DNA of 64,000 nucleotides from Volvox africanus (lineage: Eukaryota; Chlorophyta; Chlorophyceae; Chlamydomonadales; Volvocaceae). Location of the stretch: NCBI GenBank assembly GCA_030268105.1, contig BSDZ01000004.1, forward strand, positions 5,439,001 to 5,503,000, in the 5' to 3' direction. Of this stretch, positions 34,001 to 46,291 are shown one piece after another (the first letter of the stretch is position 1; each line of letters begins with the position of its first letter). A program made the translations under genes and the position numbers. Under the pieces are notes generated by a model. It was given only the letters and a program-made list of their open reading frames with translations, was not told the DNA's origin and ran no database searches.

Positions 34001-37000
34001 GTCGTCGACGCAGCGGCCCGTGAGGGCAGCGGTGAAGTACAGGCACATGTCTCTCGCACGATGCGCCACGGCCGAGTCAGGGCCGTTGAAGCGCTCTGCA
34101 TTCGACAGGACTGTATCGATATCGTGCCTACAGCCAACCGCAACGAGAGGATAGGAATTAATATTTGTAGCTGCGACTTACGACAAGATAGGAAACGAGT
34201 TGCCCCACGCAGGGTGACATATGCAGGAGCAAATCATGGTCAAATGGTGACTTAGGGCTTTGTTTTAGGATCCTGATGCATCCTGGAGACAGACCAGACA
34301 CCAGGACTTCCTCCATGCAGCCCAAACCCGTTTCCCGTCTGTTGTCCATCTACCTGACCGCTGCGAGGGAGCGGTAGAAGCAGTTATCGAGTCGCTGCTC
34401 TATCAGCTCCAGGGACATCGGCAATGGTACGATGGCGTTATATGGCACGGGCCGCCTGTCGCCATCGAAACAAGGATATGCTGCCTGACGGGGCAAGGGG
34501 CGCGGCCGGCACGGGACAGAGTCATCGATACGACATTGTTAAGCAATTCCCGCGAGATAGCGTGCCTTTGGGTTAAGCCTGGGCCATACCAGACCACCCG
34601 ATCAGCCTGAGCATGCGACTTCTTCACATGACCCAGAAAACCGAGCATTGGGTATTGAATTGCGAATCGGAGTATGTATGCGAAACACGGTCCATCTCTA
34701 TGGGAAGGAGACGAGAGGAGAGGCTCAGACTCTGTGGGCACGGGCACTAAACTGCGGCAGGTCTCATAAACCGTGATGGGATACTACTAAGCGGGCAATT
34801 GCAATCTCACGGAACACAAGCTCCTCGGCCACTGCGTGACCACTTAATCTCTCAATGACATAACTGACTTTTCCGGGTCAAACCTTCTTACCGACGGCGC
34901 CGGACACTGCACAAATAACCCGTACAGTCTCTCCTCGGCAAGCAAACGCTCAAGCGCTAGTCGAGCCGCGGAGGCCTGTTCCTCCGCCCAGCCGCCGCCG
35001 ATGCTAAGATGCAGCTCGGAAGCTGCGCTGCAGCTCGGATTTGAAGACGTAGAAGGCCCGGCGCCGCTGCTACCTCCCGCAGCTGCAGCGGCCATGATTT
35101 CGTCGGCCTTGGCAGCGGCCGTCGCGCGTGCGTACCGTACGACCTCGTCCCAGGATGATGTTAGCGGCAGTATGTCCCAAGGATTTAGGTACGTGGCCTC
35201 GGCTGCACGTGGACATACAGGGCAGCACTCCGCGCGTTATGCACTTTCCTGTCCTATCCATCTCTCAAGCGTAAAGCATCGTCAGCCTACAGTTTCCTTC
35301 AACTACTGCATGCCTCCAGAGACCTTACCCAGCTTCTAATTGCTGGTGTTTAATTTTTTCGTTAAGTTTTAAAAACCAACGAGGACCAAACCTTCGCCGC
35401 TGATGGTTGCAGACGCAGCGTGCCAACTCACCCTCGCCATCCCAGGCGACCCCGTAGCGCTCCCACAGCTCCGCGCATTCGTGTGGCTGCCGTAGCGGCG
35501 GGGGCTCGCCGGAAGCGGCAGTCAGGTCGGGGTGCATCCGGTCAGTCACCACGGTAGCTGCGTACCAGCGGCCTCCGTTGACTGCAGCGCCATCCAAGGG
35601 CTGATAGGTCTGCAAAGGATTCCAGAGAAGTTCGGAAGTTTCAGGCCGGAGGTTACGAGAAATAGAGAGAGACACACGGGTGAGACAGCAGAGGATGATG
35701 ACCTTGGAAGGTATGTATGAGGCAGGTTCAGGAGAGACGCAGCTCAAGAAGCGCGAGAGAAAAAAAGGAGGTATGCGTAACATAGCCACAAGTGACCTAT
35801 ATAGACTAATCAGAGCCCGCCTCCTTCAAGCCCTTGCACACTCTTCCCCGCATAATTTAAGACCCATCATACAAACCCCATGCAATTTCCACTTCTCACC
35901 TTGCAGCGCTCCCCAATGCGCCATCGCTTGGCAACGGCTCGACTGAACCTGGCCAACGGAACCAGGAACTCCGCCTGCCGCTGGTCGGGAGGGGCAGGTG
36001 GCGGGAGCTGCAGCGAAAACACCTTGCCTGCCACAGGGCTGCCGCTGTTTGGGTCCACCATAAGCTTTAGACTGAAACGCAAGAAGCAAAATGAGGCGAA
36101 TTCCACGAGAGGAAGGGTCGTAGAAAGATGGAAGGTGAGACCCCGACGTGATGGATTTTAGTTACAGGGCGAATGCCGGGGTTCGGATACGTAACCAGGC
36201 CCGGTAGGCAAAGAAGAACTAGGCGGGCAAGCATATGACAGAGTATGTATGCTTCATACGAGCTTGAGATTCCCGTGACATGGGGGGGCTTGCACCCTTC
36301 CATGTCCATGCGTGCAACAGTAGCCGTGACAATACCACATGCCGGCAAGGCCTGCAGGGTCCCTGTGAGGCACTAGGGAATCATGAGTGAGGAAGCTGGG
36401 ACCGCAGGCTGCCCTCCACATGAGACCACCCCTTTAATCCCGGTCCCGCACAGCCCAGTCCTTCTGTGCGTCCGCCTCATTCTCTCACTTTGCGGCGGTG
36501 CGGTAGACGCCGTCCCTCAGGACCTCGTAACTTAGCTCCGTGATGATGCAGGGCTCCGAAGGTCTCATGCCAGGCAGCTGCCACCAGGGCCGAGCCGCAC
36601 GCTTATCGCTCACATTTTCCAAGTAACTGGCGGAAGGGGAGGCCGATTGTGGAGGCAGAACGGTAAGTTGCGGGCGATGGACAAAGAACGGTAGAACGGT
36701 AGAGGGCTAGGTAAGCAGTATGTCAAAGAGGTATGGGTATGCACAAATGAGGTAGCTGCACAGAGATGGTTCGAGGATACCACACATAGCTATTAAAACC
36801 GGACAGGATTGGCAAGCGGAGGGCGCGATGTGATTGGACGAAGTGGTGGTATGTTTGCGGTTTGAGAACAATTGGCAGGCAGAGAACACACGCGACACAC
36901 AAAGGCGCGGATGCGGTGCAACCAAGCCATACATACAGTACATGTATGCCTCTTTTCCAATGGCACTCACGCTTCGTGGCCAGCCCGCACGTAGACCACT

Positions 37001-40000
37001 TCATCTCCCAGTTGTGGGCAGTAGAAGTCGGGCACATACGATGTGCACTGCGAGGAAAGTAAAGGGCGTTGGATGAGGGGAGGATTGTGGCGTGGCGGAC
37101 TCCAACCTACATTTAAATATAGGAGAAACAAAACCAAAAGCGCTTGGTTCTGCGTCCGCAGCATGAGCCGCGCCCTAGCAAACGCCTCATGCCGTTACGC
37201 GCGCAGGTACTTTGACAGGCACCTTAGCGGGCAACGTGCATACGTACCTGAAGCCAGCTGTATGCCTCCAGCGGCCTGGGCCGCGAGCCACCTGCCTCAT
37301 GCGACCTCTTCTTGGCCACTTGATGTAGCTGCCGCGCCCCTTCACCCCCGGTCTCGGCCGCCTCTGCTGCCTCCACACACCCCATGGCGGTATCAGCAGC
37401 AGATCGAGGTCCGATAAGTGGGTCGTCTTCATCCCCATAGCCATCACCAGCCACGGCAGCAACCCCCGTCGCGGCAAGCTGTCGTCGCCGTCGCTCCTCG
37501 CGCCGCTGTTCGCGCCGCTGCTGGTTGCGCAACTCCCGTTGCGCACGGGAGGCAGCGCGCCGCTCACGTTCGCGCTCGCGCTCACGTTGGCGGCGGGTGG
37601 CAGCACGACGCTGCCGCCGGCGCACCTCATCGTCCTGAGAGGAAACCGCATCAGCATTAAGATCCGTATCAATGTCGGCATATAAGGAGTATAGAACAGC
37701 ACAGCACTGGACTTAGATTATAGCCACAAATCGCAATCAGATCAGGTGCGTTCGTGTAGTGGACGAGAAGCCTGCGGCCACTTCACGCGACAACCTGGCA
37801 AGGGCCTGGCTGTGTGCATGCAGGGGAGCCATTCTTTCCTCTAGCTTTCTCGTCTGCACACCTCTACTACTTATTACTTGTCTATTTTTATTAATCCTAT
37901 TAACCACTTCTATTTTGTTGTACCCAAGGAGGTCCGATCGGGTCACGCACAGCCAAATATGCACACCCTGTGAAGCCCCACTCACATCACCGCTATCGTC
38001 GTCATCGGGCTCGTCCTCCTCCGCCACCCCATCGCTGTACTCTTCGTCCTGGGGCTGCTCGTCCAACGGCTGTTCCTCATCATCCCTTTCGTACGACTCC
38101 AGTGCGTCGTCCCCATCGTCGTACCGTCGCTTGTGACCGCTGAGCCGTGCGGACCGTCGGATCCTGTCAAGGGCCACGACCATTGGCAATCCTAGTTAGT
38201 TGTCGGTTGGACGCTCTGGTTACAAGGCAATAATCGTCTGGGACAATGCTGGTTGAATTGCACAACTACCAAGCCTTCAGCCTGACATGGTATCCTCAGT
38301 CAGGCGCGGACCCATCGGTTGTTGTGCAGGCCCAGGTCTTGCCATGTGGACATAAAACCGTAACCCTGAGATGCCCCCTACACAGATGATCGCCCAGCAT
38401 CCCGAGTACAACGTTAAGTAATATAAGGCCCCAGAGTCTCACCTCTCCTGCTGCTCCTGCTCCCGTGCCTCAGCCCGTTCACGGCGGCTGCTGCGCCGTA
38501 GTGTCGGCCCGTCGCCCTGGCTGGCAGCGGATCCGCCGCCGCCGCCGCGACCCCGGCCCCGAGGCCCGCTGCTGCCCTCCCGCGCTCCACTGCCGCGGCG
38601 ACCGTTGATAGGCCGGCCGTCGTCACTGTCCACAAGTATGACAGGGTCGTCATCATCATCACTGTCGTCACTACTGCTACTGACGTCGCCAATGCTGACG
38701 ACGTAACCGTCACCATCGGAGCTGCTGCTGCTGCTGGGCTCGCTGCGGCGATGGCTGTTGTCGCTGTCATATCCTGCCTGTAGTAACAATGGCGGCGGTG
38801 CGTTAGGGTCGTCAACGACAAGGTACACGCCGCGGGGAATGTTGGCAACAGCTGGGGAGGTGGCAGCCGCCGCCGCCGCCGCCGCTGCTGCTGCTGCTGC
38901 TGCGCCTGACAGGGGTCGCTGAGGCGGCTCGTTACCGGACCGGGTTCCGACGGCGCCGCTGGTAACACCACCTGTGCCGTTCCGTGCGCCCGAAGACCTC
39001 CTGTAGCCTGGAATGATGCACCCATATTCCCACAGGCCGCATGTTTACGTCATGAAAATTAAACATGGAAACGGATGGAAGCCAGTATAGACGATAGCTT
39101 GGCCAAGTTAACGTTACGACGTCCCCGGGAACAACGGAAAGCACAACAACATCAGCTAATGTGCTTTTCAGGACGAAGGTGGAACCCACGGACACCACAA
39201 ATCCACCGGTCCCAACAACAACCCGCTGGAACCCAATCATCCCGTCCAGCCCACCTCGCGGCATCGCATCATCCGGGCGAGATAGCGCCGCTAGCGCCTG
39301 CATGTGGCGCTCGTACGCTCGGTTCATGGCCTGTTGTACTGCGGCCGCACTTGCTCCGGTCTCCACAGCCAGCCACGAGGCCGACACCAGCGTGGGCGGG
39401 TGGGTCAGGAGCGCCTGTGTGTGTGTGTGTGTGTAGTTTCAAGGACGAAGCAGAGTGGAAGTCCAGATGTGATGTCGTAAGCGGGAAGGGGGAAAGTGTT
39501 GGCCATTAGGCGCCTGAAGCTACCCTCCAGGCAGGCATACCAGAACCTTCAGCCTTGGCTCTTCTTCAGCCCGTTCCTTAAATTTTCCCCGACAGCAGTG
39601 GTTTATCCTTTACCCACTGCAAACTCACCCCCAATCCAAACAAGCGCTCCTACTGTCTCCCTCGTTTCTACCCCAACCCATTTGGCTACGACCCAACCCC
39701 ACCGCCGGAAGCGGGTGGTCCCGGTCCACCGGGTGCGGCCGAGGTAGATCGCTCAGGCGGTGCGCCGAAAAGGCCGCCTGGATCTCGATGGAGTAGGGGT
39801 GGCTCGAGTAATCGCACAAGGTCTGCTTGGTCATCAAGTGCGGTGGCTGCTGCGTCAGCTCGTCCAAGACCCAGCTGCGGACCAAGCAATCCATGTGTTT
39901 GGGCATTCAAGAGGAGAGGGTGCGCGATAGGCAGGGTAGCGTCAGATCGGAATATAGGGATACTAGGTAACACGAAACAGCTGTCTTTGTCCGCAATAAC

Positions 40001-43000
40001 TTCCTCCCCAAAGTTTCTGAATTAGAAACGGAGGTAAACGAGTTTCAAGAATTCATCAATTGCTTCGTCATTTTCATTGTGATGTTTCTATTATCTGTTA
40101 ACGTAGAGTGCGTGTGGAGTGGGAGCTCCAATCCACGCCACACCGCACCACCTGCCCACCCGTTCATGTCCCGAACCAGTCCGTTGTAGTCCGAGCCCAG
40201 GAACTGGTCGTATGGCGCCCGCGCCATAACGTCTGACGCCGCTGCCACTTGCACACCGTACAGATGCAGTTGACCAGCAGTGTCCGTGACGGCGAGCTGT
40301 GCGCCGTCGGGTGCGAAGTGGCCGTCCACCAGCTGGAGCGGATCTGTCCAGCGGCCTCGACCTGGGAATGTGTCTTGTGTGCTGAACCTGTGCGATGTGG
40401 AAAATAGAGAGCTTTTGCCGATGCAATATACAGTCGAGCGTGATGAGGATTTCCAGGGTTATCCTAATGATTTCTTACTCATTTGCTCTCCCGCCCGTTT
40501 CCATTGAGAAACGCCTGCTTTCGTCTGAAAGAAACGTACAAGCACGTCTGTTGCAATACGGAAGAGGCTTAGGAGCTTGTTAACATCATAGATGGTGCAA
40601 CGCGAATGTGTAAGCAGCGTTATATACACAGCTCCCTGTCTTTTATCCATCTTTTCTTGGAGACTGTGTCGGTTCCCCAGCCTGGTACACAAATACCTCA
40701 CATTCGGAGGGCCACTCCAGCAATTACATCCCACAGAATCGTCCGTCCGTCATAACCCCCCGACATGACCAGCCGGGGGTCCTGGGGATGCGCCTCCAGC
40801 ACGTGTGCCTGCACGGTGCAGTTATGCGCGTGGAACACGTGACGAGTCAGAATGTGGCCTGACGTGCCGACTCGTTATGGTTGTAGCAGCACATGCCATC
40901 TCCTAGCTGGACATCCAACCGCCTCCCTCGAAGGCCCAGGACGATCAGGTACAATGCGGATGTTAAGACTTGGAAACTGCTGCCCTATCTGACCTGTCCG
41001 GCCATATCCTTTTCCCCTCTTGAGCCCTGCCCGGCCTCGCCACATCTTATCTAGGCTCGGCGTTTCCCGGGCCTTTAGAATCGCACAGCACCAGACAACC
41101 GATCTCATTCTGGATCCCGCCACCGGTTCACCCTCGTATTCCCTCTTTCCCTTGCCTGTGAGGAGTGCTCCAGCAATATATGTGTGGATGTCCCCGAGGC
41201 CGTATCCCACACCCGCACGCTGTTGTCGGTGACGGCTGCCACCATACGCGAGTCGTCCAGATTCCAGGCCACCTGTACACCAAGTATTTAGAGCCGGAGG
41301 GGCCCGCAGTACTCAGGCTAATGCAGAGAAAGAGGCGAACGGGCTTTCCTCCACATGCCCCGTTCCAATCTGCATCCGCACTTGGCCGCACCTGGTTGAT
41401 CGCGGGGTGTGGTGGTGGCTTACGCTTGAGTCGCGCCTTGCGGATCTCCTCCTCGGTGGGCGGGCAGGCCAGACTCATTGCCTCACGCCAGCATTTCAGC
41501 AGCCTCCCACACCGCCGGTCGCGCTCCAGGCGCCAGATCTTAAGAATGGCCGGGACGAGCACCAGGCAATGATCGTAAGACGTGGGTTGACATACTGGCA
41601 TGGCGCGACAATCCGAATTTAGGGGCGAATCCAACTGATAGATGGCAAATGCACAGAATGCGAGCGACGAAAGCGCAAACCCTTCCATTCTCCCCATCCA
41701 TTCTCGACCTACGTACATGTCAGCATCACTACTCAAATCCCAGACAACGTCAATGTCATCCTTACCTTGACGCAGCCATCCCTGGAGGCAGTTGCCACTG
41801 CAGTCCCCTCGTGGCTAAATTCAATGAAGACGATGTCGTTGCGGTGGCCTCTGAGCTTGGCAAGCTCCTGTAGGAGGAGAGGAAAGGTGGCGCGGCGCAA
41901 CCAGGTTGCAAATCAACTGATGTTATGATTAAGCAGAGAAACAACAAAGGGCGTCATCAGAGAAGCCATGTCCTTGCATGAAATATTCCGCTCTCCGCAA
42001 ATGCCAGGCCAAGACTTTCATCAAAGAACAGTGAGGAATAGAAACCAAGAGTTGCGCGAAACAGCTGGCGAGGTTGGGGCAAAATGGGCGCCAAATAAAC
42101 GAAGCCGACATGGGGTTCGAAAATGCGTGTAAGGGTTGAGGTTAGATTAGAATGGGTTGTTTGCAGCGACGTACCATTGGCCGTGTCCAATCCCGCCCAG
42201 CAAACAGCTCCAACAGGCTGTCAGCTGCAGCTGCGGTGGTGGCCGAGACGACCTGCCCTGTCAGCAGTTCGACCGAGCCCAAAATTGGTGCCGCCACCGC
42301 TGATGTAGACGTCGACGGTGGCGATGAGTCCGAATGCAATCTGCCTCCTGCTACCTGCTGCTGCTGCGGCTGCTCTGGCTGGGGCTGTTGCGGGGGTTGC
42401 TTGGTTGGGGGTAGCTGTGTCGGCGCCGTCGCCGCCGCTGCCGCCGCCAGCAGCGGTTGACCCAGATCCCAATGCCAGACGCATACGGTGCAATCTGTCC
42501 CGCCGGCGAAGATGAAGGTGCCGTCAGGAGACCAAGAACAGCACAGGAAGCCTACCGGGGGCTGGTTGGGGTCTGATCCCGTAGCCTCCTGTGGAGAGAG
42601 AGCGTTACCAGCGAGCCGGCGGCACGAGGTCTGAGGGCATATGCCGTGCCAAGATAGTCAGTGCAACCCGTGCAAAACGCATCTTTATACTGCATGGTGC
42701 GAAACACATCACTCACTCCACACACATACGCTCACGCACACACTCCATCCAGGCTCTACTAACTCCCATACCCGGCTATAACGGTCTGAACTCCGCGCGT
42801 GCGCGGGTGCGTCACGGAACCTCATACCCCACCTCCTCATGTTCCCGGGTCGGCGGTGGCGAGCCGAATATCCCACCAGCCGTCCCAGGCAGGGCCCCGT
42901 CGCCGAATGCCTGCTGTGTTCCCGAGTTACCCAAATATCCAACGCCGCCGCCAGCGTTTGCAGCGCCTACGGTGCCCCCATTCACCGGGTCAGCACTTCC

Positions 43001-45418
43001 GCCGCGTGAAGGCCCCAGCTGTCCGGCCAAGCTCCCGCCGATGCTGCCGACACCAGCAGTTGCTTCTGTAGCGACACCGTCCACGGCACCTGACAGGCCA
43101 ATAGGGACCCAGGGTTCTTCGGTCGCCCAATGTTTCTTACGCCTTTCCCCAACCACCCCGGCCACACACGCCTCCAGCCTTCAAGTCTCTAAAGGTTCAA
43201 AGCATGCTAGGATCTCCTCCAAGCCTGAAAGTAACACCGTACCGGTAGCTTCCTCCGCCTCCCGCTCTGCTGATGGCTCCAGCTCTTGCCGGGCCGCTAT
43301 CCCGAACACGGCCCCCGGGCGCAGCACCAAAGCCGCGACCCCCGGGTCCCGCGCGTTCCAGATGCGGCAGGTGCCGTCCGTGGAGCACGATAGCAGCGCG
43401 TCGGTTATGTGCGGGTGAAAGTCCAGGTAGGACACGACGTTAGTATGGCCGTTCAGCACTGCGACTGGCCACCCCAGCGTGCCCTCCTGCGCGCAGCCGC
43501 GAATTGGCAAGCGAAAGAAACAGAGGAGAATAGCGATTAGGAAGGAGCTAAACAGCAGGTGCAGCCCTTCAGGGCTAATTGGTGCAGTAGGGTGGGAGGA
43601 GGGGTGGGGTTGGAGTAAATGGGGGTGGGAGGGCGGCAAGAAAACAGCCGTTGGGTTTAATGCAAGGCTTATCGCTGCGATTTCGCATTATTTTCTAGTG
43701 GTCACTTATGATGGACACTGGGCTGTGAAGCAAAGGGAGCGTAGACTGAAAAGACACAAGGGACCTAGGAGACGATGGGGCATACCTGCAGGCTCCAAAC
43801 CCGAATGCTGTACGCTACGTCACTGGAAGCAAGCATCGCGTTGTCGCGGTTGACAGCGAAGTCTGTAATCTCTGCATCGTGGCCACGACAGGACTTCAGC
43901 AGCGTGCCTGTCTCCGACGACCAGATCTGTGGCAGACAGCAACAAGGTTTAGCGGGACACAACATGCCTGTGGAGATGTATATGTCAATAAGTCAGCAAA
44001 CCCCTGTACATCAATGCGCATTTTTCATGCCCAATCACGTAAGATGCCTCGCTTGTTCCTCACCTTGACCAAGAAATCATCACTGCCCGTAATAACTCGC
44101 CGGCCAGTGTTGTCGTACGTGCAACAATACACCGCCAGCCGGTGGCCCCGCACCGTCGTCAGGTGACGCATCTGTCGGCACAGCAGCCCTGTCGCTATGG
44201 ACGAGCCGTGCGCACTGCCGGGCATCCCCAACCAACCGTTGGCTAGGCCGCTCTGCCGCAGCAGCAGCTGGTGCGGCAGGCTGGCCTGCGGGCGTTGGCA
44301 GGCACAGCAGCATCAGGTAACATAGTAGGATGGACGACTTGAGACTCAACCTCGACCACACGCAGGAAACGCAGAATTTTATAAATAAAAATGTCTTGGG
44401 CACAGCCATGACTGCTCTGTCCGCCGAGCACCAGGACTGCGGTCAAGTCAGGGCCCTGAGAAGTTAACCGAACTTTGCACTAATAGACGGAATATACTAT
44501 TTCCATCCTATTTGCTTCTCCCATATCCGCCATCGACAGAGATGCACACAGCTGTATGAAACGCCGTACCTGTGCATGTGGCCGACGCCACCAGGGAGGC
44601 AGCGGCGGCTCCTCGCATCCCAGCAGACCATGCTTGCCGGGACCCGTCAAGTTGACAACCTGCCAACGACGGTGGTGGCGGTGGCATGACAGACCGTAGT
44701 CACACGCACCGTGCCATCGGTGCTGTTTAGCGATTCAGTAAGAGAATCTCGACCATGTGTAAATGCACGGGCGGGCCCCTCGCACAGCTGGAGTCGGTGG
44801 GTAGAGAGGTAAGGAAATCCAAACCACATCAAAGGGTAAACGGAATTTTCCCGAGCAACATTCTGACCCAGAGCTAGGCAAGAGAAATGCCTCCAGGGGG
44901 AAACCATGGGCGGCAAAAGGACGGAGGTGTGCGTTGTGGGACAGTATCAAAAGGAGGAGATACGTAAGAGGTGCAAATGCATGTGCCAGCAGGCCGATGG
45001 CAAATGGTTGGCAACGTGTAGAACCCATGCATAGGCTGAAACATCCTCCATCCTCCACCTGAAAGCTCCCATCAGTGCCTGCTTTGCTTTGCTCCAGGAG
45101 CTTCTGTAGGAGCCGCCGCAATGCGTCCGGAGGCACATGCGGGTGGACCCTGCCGTACTGCGCAAAGGACACTTGGTGAACGTTGCCTGCAAACGTATTA
45201 AGTTGCATTGTATGATGTTTTTGTTAATCCGAAGCAAAATCGCGAGCGGGGGAGAGGGGCTGGACACGGAAGGCCAGGCCAACTGCCGCACCCGCGATGT
45301 CCACGCGCGAAGGCAGTAAACCCAGCCGGGTAGCCTGCTCCTCCAAAGCACGGGCTGCTCCAACTAATGGCCCCGAAGATAACGAGCGCCATATCAGAAA
45401 CAGGACCTCGGCGTCGTC
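30755..45418 (-). CDS. BRWD/PHIP-type WD40-repeat bromodomain protein
   Basis: This is a minus-strand multi-exon gene. The first recognisable exon begins at 45418 (EVLFLIWRSLSSGPL, the LisH-like N-terminus of BRWD proteins); the ATG exon upstream was not located. WD40 repeats follow, including LTTVRGHRLAVYCCTYD (about 44.1 kb), SCRGHDAEITDF (43.9), VLNGHTNVVSYLDFHP (43.4), CSWSPDGTFIFAGGTD (42.5), LRGHRNDIVFIEFS (41.8), VAWNLDDSRMVAAVTD (41.2), VLEAHPQDPRLVMSGG (40.8) and DGHFAPDGAQLAVTD (40.3). Next come acidic/basic linkers, the BRWD signature YCPQLGDEVVYVRAGHEA (37.0), and a bromodomain over exons 35202-34892, 34484-34354 and 34127-30755. The bromodomain shows VPLPMSLELIEQRLDNCFYR, then NAERFNGPDS, whose FN asparagine is the acetyl-lysine contact in the family. 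A low-complexity tail of about 1,050 residues ends at 30755. BRWD/PHIP proteins bind acetylated histones and act with CRL4 ubiquitin ligases. Only one bromodomain is seen; animal members have two. Confidence 0.85.
31031..31070 (-). repeat. CTG/CAG trinucleotide tract encoding poly-Gln
   Basis: About 13 uninterrupted CTG triplets (CAG on the coding strand) in the last BRWD exon encode a Gln run. Interrupted Gln-rich repeats continue to about 31290. Confidence 0.9.
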
Positions 45419-46291
45419 CTGGGTTCGGATGCAAGCACGAGCTTTTATACACTTTACAACATAAAACAATCGCAATACAATTGTAAAGTATTATGACATA
45501 ATTGTTGAATTTTAGGGGCGTCCAGTTTCGGTTTATTTGTGCTTGCATGGCCTTGCAACCCAAACCGTCCAAGCGTCCAACCGCAGCGCACAATGCACCG
45601 CGGGAAGAATGCGATGTGTATTGACATATCGGGAAATTCATGGCCAGGAGTTTATCGAAACATGGCGACACTTACCATACTCGTCGGTTTTCGGGCGCCA
45701 ACGACTGTCAACTTTCAACGGCGTGAAGGAAATCCAGCGTCTGGCCGGACCCGAGCCCAGTACTGCGGCTGCACTGCATATCCCTTAGGCACTTGCGAGC
45801 TGCGTGAGACAAAAGCCACAGACGCTGGTTACTATCTGGTAGCGGCTAAAGTACACGGTTGGGTTGGGCGACAGACGGTTGCCGAACAATATCCGTAGGA
45901 TCCAGCAGGCGGGCTCCCAGGGGGTTCAGCGTTCTTCCCAACCTTGGCGCGATATCAGCTGGAGCCTAAGTTACATTATTATGATAGGGATCAGTGTTTT
46001 GTGTATTGTGTGAGACAAAGGAGATTTGGTTCTGCAACACCGGCACCCGGCAGGCTTTGACGTTGGTCGTTGCAGGGACCACATCTCCCGTAGTCCGGCA
46101 AGTTCCATGGAGCTAGGTACATGACGTTGCGCACTTCCAATTTGGCCCTTTTTGGCCTTGAGCCAAACTTGGTGCTTATAGAGCACCCTATCATTTCTCA
46201 CGATAGTGCACGTTACCGTGTTTTGAAGGAATTCAAGCAACAATTGTCAAACTACCGACCCTGCCCCTTCGAGTCCCAATAGACGCAACAA
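45419..46291. promoter_or_regulatory. Divergent promoter region between the BRWD and eIF5B genes
   Basis: The BRWD gene is transcribed leftwards and the eIF5B gene rightwards from this interval. It must also hold the unlocated first BRWD exon. I see no clear TATA box. The eIF5B ATG at 46292 has purine-rich context (CGCAACAAATGGG). Confidence 0.5.

Noticed and set aside
45537..45898. Plus-strand frame of about 119 codons in the divergent promoter
   Set aside because: No protein-like features, and it overlaps the likely first exon region of the minus-strand BRWD gene.
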